The notes: a model not told the origin generated them from the sequence alone. Positions 46,517 through 57,063 are shown, numbered from the stretch's first letter. The stretch is DNA of 64,000 nucleotides from Corythucha ciliata (GCA_038030265.1 CM075938.1:49469189-49533188), one strand, 5' to 3'. A program made the numbers and translations.

Positions 46517-47953
46517 CAGTAGCGTACCGAGGTAATGGCGAGGGGGGGCGGACCGCCCCGGGCCTCCTATCAGAGAGAGGGCCCCCGAAAAGCTTAAATA
46601 TGGAAATTGATGATTTTAGGTTCATGTTCATAGATTTAGGCATGTGAAAAGGAGTTTTGGTATACATATTGGACAGTGATGACTCCTTACGACGATTTTC
46701 AGCTCATCCGATTTGGAGAATAGAATGTTACTGGTGATGTGGTGATCATCAAACAGTGTGAGTAAATATTCGATCGAGCCCACGAAAGCGCAATTGTGAC
46801 GGCTAAAATTGAGAAAATTTGTGCCTTCTGAAGCAAATTCGCGGCTAAAATAGATAAAATACGCTGATTCCCAGTTTTTTTAGCTCCTTAAGCAGATAAA
46901 ACGGAGAAGCGCTCTAATGTGCCGATGTTGAAGCGAGTAGGCGGCAAAAAAGTTGGAAAAAGTGCTAATATTCGTGGCTAAAACTGCAAAAAAAGAGCGA
47001 ATTCCAGGTTTTTCGATGCAACTTTCAGACCATAATTTAGAAAAAAATCGCTAATTCTCTGTGTATATTGGCAATTTTACGGCTAAAATGTACCAAAAAA
47101 CCGCTAATGTGCTGTTTTTGGGCCAAGCCCGCGGCTAAAACTGAGAAAAATCGCCTAATCCGTCGACGAAATTGAGTAAAAGCGCTAATTCGGAAATAAC
47201 CTATTAAAAAAACTTTAATTTGCGGATAAAAATGAAAAAAATCACTTATTCGTGGCTAAAATTGAGAAAAAACCAATCCTTTCTTCTAAAGGAAAATTAT
47301 TTCGAGGCTAAAACTAAGAAAAATTGACTAAAATGAAATAAAATGGCCAATGTGGGGCTAAAATGTTAAACAAATGCCTTACTCACGGCATATATTGAAA
47401 AAATCACTAATTAGCGCGCGGCTAAAATTAAGGAAAACTCTAAATTTCAGCTCAAATTGAGAAAAAGGGCTAATTCGCGGCTCAAAATTAAGCAAAACGC
47501 CAATTTGTGGCAAAAATTGATAAAAACCGCTAATTCATGGAATAAGGCCCGCTTTATCAATCGTTGATTAAAGAGCTGACTAAAACCTTCACCTGTTTCA
47601 TGATCACATATTTCGTTACGGTTCGCAGATGATTTGTCTAAATCAGTTCTTTATCTTAATCTTTCTTTATTTCTTAATCGACAATTCGGCGGGCCTAATA
47701 ACGATAGTTTTACGTTCAAATTCTGAAAAGTGCTAAGTCCCTGCTGAAAATTGAGTAAAAGCGCTAATTCGCGGATAAGATGGACAAAAATCCCCAAAAA
47801 ATGTTCAAAATTGAAAATACGCCGATTCTCGGCTTCTGAATGCAACTTGTTTCTGATGGCTAAAAGTGAGAAAAAGCACTAATTAAGAGCAGATAGTAAG
47901 GGGCCTCATATAGTTATCCGCCACGGGCCCCGATAGGTGTAGGTCCGCCAGTG
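46517..47953. mobile_element. small hAT-like element carrying an array
   Basis: The left end CAGTAGCGTACCGAGGTAAT and the right end read inward, CACTGGCGGACCTACACC, are similar, and GGGCCC-rich words sit just inside both. The flanks GACGTGAA (46509-46516) and GCTGTGAA (47954-47961) agree at 6 of 8 positions, compatible with an old 8-bp duplication. The interior is mainly a reverse type gamma array. Confidence 0.5.
46785..47885 (-). repeat. type gamma array
   Basis: About 35 diverged units such as GCGGCTAAAATTGAGAAA and CGCTAATTCGCGG, with one unrelated interruption near 47545-47690. Confidence 0.7.
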
Positions 47954-47989
47954 GCTGTGAAATGTTTTTTCCCCTCTGAGCCAAAAATG

Positions 47990-48480
47990 CCCATTGAACA
48001 CATTTAAAATATAATTTTCGCGGGGGTTAGCCACTCAAAGCCAAATTTCGTGGATTTGGATCCCAAAGAACCAAATTTCTCGGGTTTTAATCACCAAAAA
48101 GACCAACCAGGAGGACGAAACAGTTGATTCCAGAGTCACATTCCTCTTCTTTATGGTCTTGACTAGAATAGTCTTGGTTAGATGACTAGAGTTGACAGTT
48201 TTCACCCCTTTAACCCCCTCAGCCCTTTTGGCCATTTGAAAAATAAATTTTGAAGGATTGATTCCCTCAAAATCCAAATTTGTGGGGTTAACTCATTAAA
48301 AAGTCATATTTCACGGGGTTCAATATAACAATTTCACACGTTTGTGGCCTTCATAGAAGCAATTTCGTGGATTCGGCACTAAGGGAACCCAATTTTGCTG
48401 TTTTGGCAAATTCGAGAACCAATTCCACGTTTGGCTTCATAAAAACAAACAACTCCGGTGGTTGTATTTGGCTCTTTCAA
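47990..48480 (+). repeat. degenerate array, type epsilon
   Basis: Words like CCAAATTTCGTGGATTTGG, CCAAATTTCTCGGGTTTTAA and CCAAATTTGTGGGGTTAACT recur about every 30-50 bp. It is a further type in the same style. Confidence 0.6.
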
Positions 48481-48554
48481 AGCCCAAAGTTTGCAGATCT
48501 GGGGCCGTATTCCGAAGCCGTATGAAAATGCCGCAAAAAGCGGTTTGGCAAACA

Positions 48555-49704
48555 TGGCTATGGCAAAACATGGAGTCTAAAGCCAAAAATGGTGTTGTGG
48601 CTGTACACAGCCGTTGTTAGGCCTATCGTCACCTATGGCTCACTCTTATGGTGGCAGAAGACGAAACAAGGGACAGTCCAGGCCTTGCTGAGTAAGTTGC
48701 AGCGCCAGGCCTGTCTTGGAGTAACGGGTGCCATGCACTCGTGCCCGACAGCGACCATGGAGGTATTATTGGACATGCTTCCCCTGCACCTTCATGTGCT
48801 GGCGACCGCATATATGGGGGCGGTGAGACTACTGCGGGCGGAGCACGTGAAGCGGGGTGTCCAAGTTGGGCACTTGCGTGTTCTGGAGGAAGTTGCATGT
48901 AGTGAGGCGGCTGAAGTCGTTACTTATCTCATGCAAGTGAGGATGGATTTTGAAAAACCCTTCAAGGTCGATATAGGTAACCGCGACCTTTGGGATAAGG
49001 GTTTGCCGAGGTTTAAGTCCGGCACGCAAGTATGGTGTACTGATGGATCTGTGAAGGATGGGGGTGCTGGCATTGGGGTCTTTGGCCCCAGGCTTCAGCA
49101 TTGGAAGTCCCTTGGGGCGACCGCCACCATCATTCAGGTGGAGATCTATGCTGTAGAAGCCTGTGCACTGAAGATTAGTGAGAGGGGTCTTCGAAAAGCG
49201 AAGATCTTCAACCTGTCTGACAGCTCGTGAATTCGAAACTAGTTTGGGGCTGTCTTGAAGCCCTCAGGCCTGTGGCAACGGTAAACAGCCTTACTTTGAT
49301 GTGGATGCTGGGTCACAAGGGGTTTAAGGGGAATGAAATGGTTGATCAACTCGCGAGGAGAGGACCAGATATGCCTTACGTGGGTCCGGAGCCATGTCTC
49401 GGGGTCACAAAGTCCTTCGCGAAGAGGCAGGTGCAGGCGTGGTTGGACGAGAGCTCAGGCAGGGTAAGCTCTTTGTCACTCCAAAGGGACGATCGGAGAA
49501 GTCTGACACGGACGTTTGCAGATTTTGCGACTTGTCCGTGGTAACAGTAGAGCACGTACTGTGTGAGAGTGCGAGGCTCTATGGCGGTTACGCTTTCACC
49601 AACTTGGAAGTGATGTGATTCAACCGGAAGACATCTCCAGGATGGCTACGGGGAATATCCTCAACTTCGTTATGGAGTGGTGGTGGAGGACGCTTGGAAA
49701 CTAG
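48555..49704 (+). pseudogene. LINE C-terminal half: post-RT, RNase H, zinc knuckle
   Basis: Beginning in frame near 48555 with LYTAVVRPIVTYGSLLWW and LQRQACLGVTGAMHSCPTAT (post-RT), it continues into RNase H: WCTDGSVKDGGAGIGVFG (first Asp), IQVEIYAVEAC (Glu) and NLSDSS, where a small deletion and frameshift at about 49228 remove the rest of the DSQAA motif. It resumes with LTLMWMLGHKGFKGNEMVDQ. After another shift near 49500 the C-terminal knuckle CRFCDLSVVTVEHVLC is intact, and the frame ends at a TAG near 49702. No poly(A) follows. It belongs to the same LINE group as 28-31 kb but is clearly a different family. Confidence 0.85.
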
Positions 49705-49793
49705 CGTCTTCCTTGGCAGGGCAACCTGAGGGGACACCACAATAGATCTTATAGGTCGAGTTGGTAGGAGATAGTTTCTTCTGGGCTTTCCTC

Positions 49794-49935
49794 GAGCGGG
49801 AATCACGCGATTTTAGCGTTTTCTGTCGAAAACGCCCGTAGTGTTGTATGTGTATGTGTGTTATCGGTGAAAATCGCGCACCCGCTGCAAACGCTGAACC
49901 CACTCTAAACGGTAAAATCGTGCGGATCCCGCCTC
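49794..49935. mobile_element. small inverted-repeat element (MITE-like)
   Basis: GAGCGGGAATCACGCGATTT then TAGCGTTTTC on the left is mirrored by AAACGGTAAAATCGTGCGGA then TCCCGCCTC on the right. A related right half lies at about 63890-63985. Confidence 0.55.
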
Positions 49936-50475
49936 ACGTATAGGAAACGGGGTAAAACATTTGGGGCCACAATAAAAAATTATTTTATCCAAGGTTCAAG
50001 CAATACATTGGTCGCCTATCGATAGAAGGTGAGTATCTTTCTCCCCATATACATATTAGAAAAAAAAATCAGAAGGATCCGGAGCCCCCCCCCCTTGACG
50101 CGGGGCGCCAGGCCCAGGGCCGTCGGGCCACCGCCTAAAGACGGCACTGCGGTCTCCCCCCCCCCCCACCATCAAGCTGACACTGCTCCCATTACGTTTA
50201 CGCATGCATGATGTCACCACGCCCCCCCCCCCCAATAATGACCAGGTGGGCATTGAGGGCATAGGAACACTATAATGTACTCCTGATATTTTCACTCTCT
50301 TGTTTCGCAAAAATGACCTTCGCAAAGAGAGAAACTAATAATTCTTACGTGGAATTAAATAAATGTGAAATGCACACCGCAATTAATATTATTATAATAT
50401 AAACAAAATCAATCCGCCCATTCCGGGAATTCCATTTTTCCACTCTTCCTCTTAGAGCATTACAATACGGCTGAT
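49936..50475. other. no gene recognised; C-run cluster
   Basis: Three C runs of 11-13 bases lie within 150 bp (about 50085, 50155 and 50222) in a local G/C-rich patch. No gene. Confidence 0.5.
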
Positions 50476-50479
50476 TATA

Positions 50480-50861
50480 CTGACTATGTAGTTTAGGTCA
50501 AGTAATTCTGTTAACAGGGCCGAAGGTGTTTCTGTATAATATCAAAGATTGTCTCACAGCTTACAATGCTTCAGCTGATTGTTTTCCAAGCTGCAATGGT
50601 GTAAAGAATAAATTCGAATTTTATGGTAAACTCTTCTGGTTGACGGGTGTTTATAGATCTTATGATCATAATGTAAAATGTTTTGTTAATGATTTATACG
50701 ATTACTTTGAAGTAAATGAGAAAAATATCCCGCATATATTTTGCGGTGGCATTAATAAATTAACTGTTAACATTCGGGAAGAATCCTCGGTGGTAAATGA
50801 TTATATGAATGTTTTAGCCGAATTTGGTTTTGTAAGTAAGATTTTGGAGAGTCAATTATGA
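50480..50861 (+). pseudogene. CR1/L2-like LINE endonuclease fragment
   Basis: The frame holds LTGVYRSYDHNVKCFVNDL, then IPHIFCGGINKLTVNI, corresponding to the GD.N box of apurinic-type endonucleases with Asp changed to Gly, and VVNDYMNVLAEFGFVSKI. The order and spacing match the C-terminal half of CR1/L2-type LINE endonucleases. The loss of the catalytic Asp and the stop at 50859 show that it is inactive. It is the first visible piece of a LINE that continues, interrupted, to about 61075. Confidence 0.75.
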
Positions 50862-51268
50862 AAAGTTTGTAGACTTAGTTCAAATGAAGACTGATCGGAA
50901 TTATTCAGTGCTGAGAACGTGAATACATGCAACGGAAAGTTTCTTCAACATTTTAAAAGTGCATTTACTGAAGTCATCTTACTTTATAAAACCTCGAGTG
51001 TCAGTAAATCATAGAAAAAATAAAGGAATGGATTACGAAAGGCATTGTAATTTCAATTAGGAAGAGGGATGTGCTTTACAGGCGATTCAAGAAAAATCCG
51101 ACCTCTTTACTGAAGGCATTATACATCAATTATAGAAACATTATAACTTCTGTAATTAAGCTCGCAAAAAATGTATTTTATAAAAAACAAATAGATTTAG
51201 CTGACGGTAATATTTCCAAAGTATGGAGAATTATTAAAGGGTTACAAATGAAAAAACACAGACAAAAT
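50862..51268 (+). pseudogene. CR1/L2-like LINE linker between endonuclease and RT
   Basis: In frame from 51071, LYRRFKKNPTSLLKALYINY and IKLAKNVFYKKQIDLADGN then VWRIIKGLQMKK are typical of the charged linker upstream of the RT in this LINE group. The last five bases before the copia element, AAAAT (51264-51268), are repeated at 55864-55868 beyond it. Confidence 0.7.
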
Positions 51269-51464
51269 ACTTAAAAATGGGTGGAATTGCGTATGAAATA
51301 AAGAAGTGAGAATAAGAAATCAAATTGTATTTAAGGAATGAAAGAAATGACAAGGACTGAAACCGAGAAAGGAGGATGAACAATATTTTTTTTTTTTTAA
51401 ACATACGTCAAGCATGTGATAACAAAATGGAGTGAGGCGTATTAATCGGATTATATTTCCAACA
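51269..51464 (-). repeat. copia 3' LTR (196 bp)
   Basis: On the minus strand it begins TGTTGGAAATATAATCCG and ends TTTTTAAGT. The other end is set by the AAAAT duplication. Confidence 0.9.
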
Positions 51465-51475
51465 CTCGCCCTTAA
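51465..51475 (-). promoter_or_regulatory. copia polypurine tract
   Basis: AAGGGCGAG lies immediately upstream of the 3' LTR on the minus strand, the expected place for plus-strand priming. The stop codon of the RNase H frame is only a few bases away. Confidence 0.7.
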
Positions 51476-51954
51476 TCCGAACAATACTCTTGAAGCCCCA
51501 GCATCTCCACGCATTTGAGATATTTCGGACTACTGAGACTTTTTGTCAGAAGATCCGCTGGCATTTGATCTGTAGGTACATATCGAAGCTCCACCTTTCT
51601 GTCATCGACACATTCCCGGACGAAATGATGACGAATATCAATGTGTTTCGTCCGACCATGGCACACATTATTTTCCGACAATTTTATTGCACTCTGGTTG
51701 TCATTAAATATGACGACCGTTCTTTCGTGCGACGGCTGAAGCTCGTTTGACAGCCGTCGCAGATGAATCGCTTCTTTACAAGCTTCGGACAGGCCCATGT
51801 ACTCAGCTTCCGTTGTCGAGAGAGCTACGGTCGGTTGTTTCTTACTTTCCCAAGAAATCAGACCGTTTCCATTCTTGAAGACATAACCAGTAGTTGACCT
51901 TCGATCCTTGTGGTCACCACCCCAGTCAGCGTCCGTCAGAGTCCGTTGTGCCAC
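51472..51954 (-). pseudogene. copia RNase H, shifted out of frame
   Basis: This is the last part of the polyprotein, in a different frame from gag-pol. It begins at about [19 protein letters not shown] (first Asp region), then [19 protein letters not shown] (Glu), [15 protein letters not shown] (Asp) and [16 protein letters not shown], ending [12 protein letters not shown] and a stop at 51472. All landmark motifs of copia RNase H are present and well kept. The only defect is a one-base shift at about 51950 that separates it from the RT. That region is not a homopolymer, so a true mutation is more likely than a sequencing slip. Confidence 0.9.
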
Positions 51955-54900
51955 CTTCGTAGACCAAACACAACTTTTCTGTCCCTTTAAGGTATCTGAG
52001 TATCCTCTTGGCCATCTGCCAATTAACTAAAGAGAAGGACGAGTTGAATCTGCTCAGGAAACTTACAGGCTGAGCGATGTCTGGCCTTGTGTTTACTGCC
52101 AGGTACATTAAACTTCCGATCAGATTCCTGTACGGCAGGTGGTCGACATTTCTTCCTGACGTATCCGCCTCCGCTTCCGCTAAGATTCCAGGTTCTAAAG
52201 GAGTCTTGACCGGCCTGCAGTTCGACATGTTGAACTTCGTCAAGATGTCTTCGATGTATTGCTCCTGGTCGAGATACACCTTTTCATTTTTCTTGTCCCG
52301 ACGAATTCTGATCCCGAGACATTTACGAGCTTCACCAAGATTCTTTATCTTAAACGACTGCTCGATGGCGAATAAGCTGTCTCTATCGCAGGCATCTGAA
52401 TAAAAAACAAAAAAATCATCAACATAAAGAGCAATAATAATTGTTGACCGTTTGCCCTTTTTTATGAAGATGCATGGTTCCGAATGCAGACTACGATAAC
52501 CGTGGCTCTTGAGTACTTCAATCACTTTGAAGTTCCAAGCCCTCGACGCTTGTTTGAGCCCATATATTGCTTTCTGCAAAAAACAAACTTTGTTTTCCGC
52601 TCCGTGTTCCACGAACCCCTCCGGTTGCTTCATATAGACGGTTTCCTGCAAATCACCGTACAAAAAAGCAGTTTGCACGTCGAAATGATCAATTTTTAAT
52701 TTTAACTGTGCCGCTAAACTAAATAAAAAACGAATCGACGAGCGCCTAACTACGGGGGAAAAAGTTTCAAAAAAATCTATTCCATAATGCTGCGAAAAAC
52801 CACGAGCAACAAGTCTCGCCCTGTGTTTGACGTTTCCATTTCCGTCAACCTTGGTCTTATAGACCCACTTACAGTCCACAACCTTACAGTTCACTGGACG
52901 ATCCACCAGTTTCCACACACCGTTTTCCTTCATGGAAGTCAATTCCTCTTCCATCGCCTTCATCCAGTTTTCACTGTCTGGCCGAGCCATCGCCTCTTTG
53001 TAAGTAGACGGATCTGTATTTTCTACTCCTCCGGCAAAATACAAAACAAAACCCGGATAATGATCCGGTGGTCTCCGATTTCGTTCAGGGTACCATCTAT
53101 CATTCACCTCTTCGAAACCTTCAAAGTCTTCAGAACTCGAAAAATTTACTTCTTCATGAGACGAATCGTCAACCTCTTCTGACAGAGGGGAGTTCAAAAC
53201 ATCACCAGACGTCGGTAATGCATCGTCCTCGTATATTTGAGTCTCCTGATTATCTGTTGGTCCATCTGAAAAACACTCGACTTTGTTCTCTTCCTGTTTT
53301 TGCTCTACAAAAACTACGTCCCGAGCCCTGACAATTTTATTTGGATTTTTAAGATCAATCAAGCGATATCCCTTACTTTCGGTGCAATATCCCACGAAGA
53401 CCAGTTTACGACTTTTAGCATCCCATTTCTTTCGCTTCGTTTTGGGTATATGGGCAAAAGCTGTACAACCAAAGACTTTCAGGTGACTTAAATTTACTCG
53501 CTCACCTGACCATAACTGTTGCGGAACAAATCCTTCCACCGCGCTGTGTGGTTCTCTGTTCTTGAGGTAGACAGCAGTATTACATGCTTCTGCCCACAGA
53601 CTTCTCGGCATGGATGAATCCAGCAACATGGTACGTGCCATTTCACAGATAGTTCGATTGGCACGTTCGGCTACGCCATTGTTCTCCGGTGTGTACGGAA
53701 TCGTAAGCTGATGACGCACTCCATTTTTCCTGAGATAGCCTGTAAACTCCGAATTGACATACTCCGTCCCGTTATCCGTTCTGATGGCTTTAATTTTTAA
53801 TCCAGTCTCGTTCTCCACTAACGCTTTAAAATCCAGAAAAGTTTGGAACGCCTGACTTTTTGATTTTAAGAAATAAGCGAACATCATCCGACTGTGATCG
53901 TCAACAAATACCATCATGTACCTTGCACCTCCAACAGATACCTCCGACATCGGTCCACATAGATCGGAATGAACAAGCTCGAGTTTCTGTGACTTCCGGC
54001 GCTCACTATGTTTGAATGGATCGCGATGTTGCTTACCCAAAATGCATGGCTCACATTGAGTAGAATCACTGTCATCGAAATTCACACCACTGACCAAACC
54101 ATCTCGCAGTAACTCTGCCGATTTACGGTTGATGTGACCGAGCCGCTTGTGCCACAAAGCGTACGAAGCTTTTTCCCGGCAGGTAACCGAAAAAACTGTT
54201 TTGCTGTTGGGAATACTCACGTCGTTAAGCTTATAAACCCCTCCAACCGGTGAACCAGTAGCCACAGCCTCGCCCTCAACATTGCATTCCGACTCGAGAA
54301 AAATGCGACAACCTTTTGAATCAAAATGTACGCACAAACCTTTCTGAGTCATCTGGAAAACCGACAAAAGATTTGCAGAAGCATCCGGGGCATAAATCAT
54401 GTCATGAATTTGACGGGATTCCCCTCTAATTTTTATTTCGACGTCACCAGATCCTGAAAATTCTAACGAATGTTTTTTATTTGCACAATCTAGTTTACCG
54501 TTGACGTCTTCACGATAATTCCGCAACCAATCTTTCCGCGGAGTTAAACTAGTCGAACAACACGAGTCAATAAAAATATCGTCTCGAGAAAAATCGGCGA
54601 CGGCGAACTCACCAAATAGACTCCACTTTTTTTGCCTACTTGAGCCTTTTTCTCCGGCCAAACCTCCAGACGAATTCCGTTCATCCTTTACAGGAACTTT
54701 CGAGCATTCTGATTTAAAATGACCTTTCTCATTACATCGAAAACAACGTACATTTTTCTTATTATTTCCAGGGACATTTTTTTTATTTTTGAGCAAAAGT
54801 GCACACTCATTTTGTGTTGTACTACTGACCGATTTAAGATCCTCCTGGAGTAACTGAACACGCACCAACTCAGACGTGATCCGAACAGACGAGTTTTCCA

Positions 54901-55396
54901 GTGCCATTCGCATGGGTCTATATTCTTGCGGTAGTCCTCTCAACATGATAACTGCAATGAAATCGTCATCTAATCCCTTACCAATGTCCTCCAATTTGTG
55001 AGCAATGGTCATGATTGACGTGACGTAGTCATGCATCGATCCATGCTTGTCGAGTCTTTGATCCAGCAGGGCATCGATCAAACTAATCCTCCTGTTTAAA
55101 CCCTTGTCTTCGAAAGATTTAGAGAGCTCGTCCCAAGCCTCCTTCGCCCTTGAACAATTTCGAATATAAGGATAAATGTGTGGTTCTACGTACAAACCAA
55201 TTGTGCCCAGCGCGTCCGCGTCTTTTTCCGGATCCGGGGTCTTCCCTTCCCCGTATGCATCCCCGGTTATGTACGCCCACAACTTCTCCTTGATCAGGAC
55301 ATTCTTCAGCGCGAATTTCCAGTTGTTGTAGTCATCACTACCACTTAATTTGCCGACCGAAGGAAAACCACTGACTCGAACCGCTGCTCCCGACAT
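51926..55396 (-). CDS. copia Gag-Pol polyprotein (Gag, protease, integrase, RT)
   Basis: Encodes capsid and enzymes in one frame, 1,156 codons from the ATG at 55396; the open frame extends eight codons further upstream but without ATG. In residues of the full open frame: gag (about 20-205); a CCHC knuckle [14 protein letters not shown] (226-239); a protease site [10 protein letters not shown] (283-292), where the usual DSG is DSC; the integrase zinc site H424, H429, C456, C459; the integrase core D486, D549, E585, a D(62)D(35)E spacing; an RT with [13 protein letters not shown]914 in FDVQTAF and YVDD at 999-1002. The frame ends at 51926 just before RNase H, which continues in another frame. 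Translation of gag and pol from one ORF is usual for copia. Relation to the neighbours: it is inserted in a dead LINE. Confidence 0.95.
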   Translation of the reverse strand: MSGAAVRVSGFPSVGKLSGSDDYNNWKFALKNVLIKEKLWAYITGDAYGEGKTPDPEKDADALGTIGLYVEPHIYPYIRNCSRAKEAWDELSKSFEDKGLNRRISLIDALLDQRLDKHGSMHDYVTSIMTIAHKLEDIGKGLDDDFIAVIMLRGLPQEYRPMRMALENSSVRITSELVRVQLLQEDLKSVSSTTQNECALLLKNKKNVPGNNKKNVRCFRCNEKGHFKSECSKVPVKDERNSSGGLAGEKGSSRQKKWSLFGEFAVADFSRDDIFIDSCCSTSLTPRKDWLRNYREDVNGKLDCANKKHSLEFSGSGDVEIKIRGESRQIHDMIYAPDASANLLSVFQMTQKGLCVHFDSKGCRIFLESECNVEGEAVATGSPVGGVYKLNDVSIPNSKTVFSVTCREKASYALWHKRLGHINRKSAELLRDGLVSGVNFDDSDSTQCEPCILGKQHRDPFKHSERRKSQKLELVHSDLCGPMSEVSVGGARYMMVFVDDHSRMMFAYFLKSKSQAFQTFLDFKALVENETGLKIKAIRTDNGTEYVNSEFTGYLRKNGVRHQLTIPYTPENNGVAERANRTICEMARTMLLDSSMPRSLWAEACNTAVYLKNREPHSAVEGFVPQQLWSGERVNLSHLKVFGCTAFAHIPKTKRKKWDAKSRKLVFVGYCTESKGYRLIDLKNPNKIVRARDVVFVEQKQEENKVECFSDGPTDNQETQIYEDDALPTSGDVLNSPLSEEVDDSSHEEVNFSSSEDFEGFEEVNDRWYPERNRRPPDHYPGFVLYFAGGVENTDPSTYKEAMARPDSENWMKAMEEELTSMKENGVWKLVDRPVNCKVVDCKWVYKTKVDGNGNVKHRARLVARGFSQHYGIDFFETFSPVVRRSSIRFLFSLAAQLKLKIDHFDVQTAFLYGDLQETVYMKQPEGFVEHGAENKVCFLQKAIYGLKQASRAWNFKVIEVLKSHGYRSLHSEPCIFIKKGKRSTIIIALYVDDFFVFYSDACDRDSLFAIEQSFKIKNLGEARKCLGIRIRRDKKNEKVYLDQEQYIEDILTKFNMSNCRPVKTPLEPGILAEAEADTSGRNVDHLPYRNLIGSLMYLAVNTRPDIAQPVSFLSRFNSSFSLVNWQMAKRILRYLKGTEKLCLVYEGGTTDSDGR

Positions 55397-55457
55397 GACC
55401 GCGAATTCCGGTGCGAACAACTTCGAACTACCTTCTCACTCAACTTCTTGCTTCAGA

Positions 55458-55473
55458 CGCTGGGCCCATAACC
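55458..55473 (-). promoter_or_regulatory. copia primer binding site (initiator Met tRNA)
   Basis: GGTTATGGGCCCAGCG directly follows the 5' LTR on the minus strand. Its first 14 bases are complementary to the anticodon stem-loop of eukaryotic initiator Met tRNA, the internal priming known from Drosophila copia. Confidence 0.85.
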
Positions 55474-55863
55474 ACTTAAAAATGGGTGGAATTGCGTATG
55501 AAACAAAGTGAGAATAAGAAATCAAATTGTATTTAAGGAATGAAAGAAATGACAAGGACTGAAACCGAGAAAGGAGGATGAACAATATTTTTTTTTTTTT
55601 TTAAACATACGTCAAGCTAAGGAACCTTTAAAGACGAGTAGACGCATACGGCGCCATGTTCGTTCTTATCAGTTTAATATGATAGGTTGGGGGTGGTTTG
55701 TTGACATTCACAAAACATGAACAAAAGGTGGATTTTACAAGACTGATAATTCATAAGAGCGAACATGGCGTCTGTGATTTTACCTGTCTGATTATAGGTT
55801 CTCTAGTCAAGCATGTGATAACAAAATGGAGTGAGGCGTATTAATCGGATTATATTTCCAACA
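55474..55863 (-). repeat. copia 5' LTR, interrupted by a MITE (390 bp)
   Basis: Removing 55617-55806 and one TCAAG leaves 195 bp that match the 3' LTR almost perfectly. The LTR should carry the promoter of the element; the insertion falls in its middle. Confidence 0.9.
55617..55806. mobile_element. 190-bp MITE inside the copia 5' LTR
   Basis: The left end CTAAGGAACCTTTAAAGACG and the right end read inward CTAGAGAACCTATAATCAGA match imperfectly. Inside them GGCGCCATGTTCGTTCTTAT pairs with GACGCCATGTTCGCTCTTAT. TCAAG flanks both sides (55612-55616 and 55807-55811). It is absent from the other LTR, so it arrived after the copia insertion. Confidence 0.85.
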
Positions 55864-55868
55864 AAAAT

Positions 55869-56451
55869 AAAGGTGATGTCAGGTTTTTTTGGTAACTATC
55901 GACCCATTTCACTTACTTTTTCTCTTTTTCTCTGGCCAAGGTATTGTAGAGCTGCATACAAACTAGGATAGTCAATTTCCTTAGAATCCGTATCATTATA
56001 TTATCAAAAAGGCATTTTGGTTTTCAGCAAAATTTGTCAACTAGCCATGCTTTGTTTGAAGTCACTAAATTTATTTATGAGAATCTCGATAAATCAAATT
56101 ATGTTCTTTGTCTGTTCATGGATATTCAGAAGGCTTTTGATTGTGTCGACCACGAATTATTACTTTCGAAATTATTATACTACGGCTTTCTTCCTACATT
56201 TTGGATAGGCAGCAAGTGGTTAGAGTTAATGATAAATTAAGTGAAGCAAATTCTGTAAGCTCTGGAGTCCCACAGGGGACTGTACTAGGTCCTTTGTTAT
56301 TTTTAATTTATATCAATATTTTATTTGACTTGCCAAGGTTATTCATTCTGACGAGTGTTCCATGACCGAATGTTTGAAGGGAGCTAAGTGCTCCTCTATT
56401 GGGTTTGTAAACTCCATCGGGTATCTTGGAATTGATATAGACTCTGGTCTC
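55869..56451 (+). pseudogene. CR1/L2-like LINE RT, middle piece
   Basis: After the copia element the LINE resumes with GNYRPISLTF. Then, in several frames, it reads YVLCLFMDIQKAFDCVDHEL (first catalytic box), SSGVPQGTVLGPLLFLIYIN and NSIGYLGIDIDSGL. Between the last two, the segment with the YADD box is deleted. Frame changes near 56200, 56240 and 56365. The piece ends at the palindromic MITE. Confidence 0.85.
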
Positions 56452-56722
56452 TAAAGTACGCGACACGAAATAAGGCGGGTGTGACTCATCGGCCCTCCCA
56501 TGCCCTGTTGCCACTCCGTGCGTTGTGGGTGGCGATGTTGGATGGGGTTTTACGAACGCTCACCGGCTCACAGCTCTCCAAAGTGACAACGATGGGAGCG
56601 CAACGTTGCCAGCTATGGGTGTAGACTTGAGCTTTTCATCGCATCTTTGGGACTATAATGCGCAACGTTGGTTTTTTAGTCGATGAGTCACACCCGCCTT
56701 ATTTCGTGTCGCGTACTTTAGT
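56452..56722. mobile_element. 271-bp inverted-repeat element within the LINE
   Basis: The ends CTAAAGTACGCGACACGAAA and TTTCGTGTCGCGTACTTTAG continue inward for about 41 bp (through AAGGCGGGTGTGACTCATCG) as near-perfect inverse copies. The core holds GCAACGTTG words. The LINE reading frame is continuous in sense across it. The target duplication is unclear. Confidence 0.8.
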
Positions 56723-57063
56723 TTCATATTCACATCTATGAATAATATCCAATGGAGGAAATTATTTTATAAATTTAAGCAACTACGTTCTATTTTAGAC
56801 TTAAGTGCAATAAAAATGGTGTAACTATGCTTTTTGCCAATCATTGCTATCTTATGGGATTATAGTTTGGGGCAATTCTAGTGCAACGCTTTTGAACAAA
56901 TTGAATGTTGCTCACAAGACTCTTCTTGAAGTAATTTTGCGCAAATCTCCAAGATACCCGTCTTTTTATTGTTTAAAGAGTTTGGAGTTTATACGGTGGA
57001 AGAACTTTATTTAAAAAATGTAATTCTCCATTTATTTAAATTTCGAGACATTGTATATAATTG
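56723..57063 (+). pseudogene. CR1/L2-like LINE, post-RT piece
   Basis: Decayed frames read NIQWRKLFYKFKQLRSILDL, LPIIAILWDYSLGQF, then FKEFGVYTVEELYLKNVILH and FKFRDIVYN, the region between RT and C-terminus in CR1/L2-type LINEs, with several stops. It stops at about 57063 where a Gypsy remnant begins; the matching C-terminus appears at 60639. Confidence 0.7.

Larger units (their letters stand above)
51269..55863 (-). mobile_element. Ty1/copia LTR retrotransposon, near complete
   Basis: This is a complete element of 4,595 bp on the minus strand: 5' LTR 55474-55863 (with a MITE inside), primer site 55458-55473, gag-pol 51926-55396 with an RNase H continuation to 51472, a purine tract next to the 3' LTR, and the 3' LTR 51269-51464. 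The target duplication is AAAAT (51264-51268 and 55864-55868). It sits inside a CR1/L2-like LINE whose linker and RT lie on either side. Apart from the MITE the LTRs differ by one substitution, a 3-base indel and T-run length, so the insertion is recent. Confidence 0.95.
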
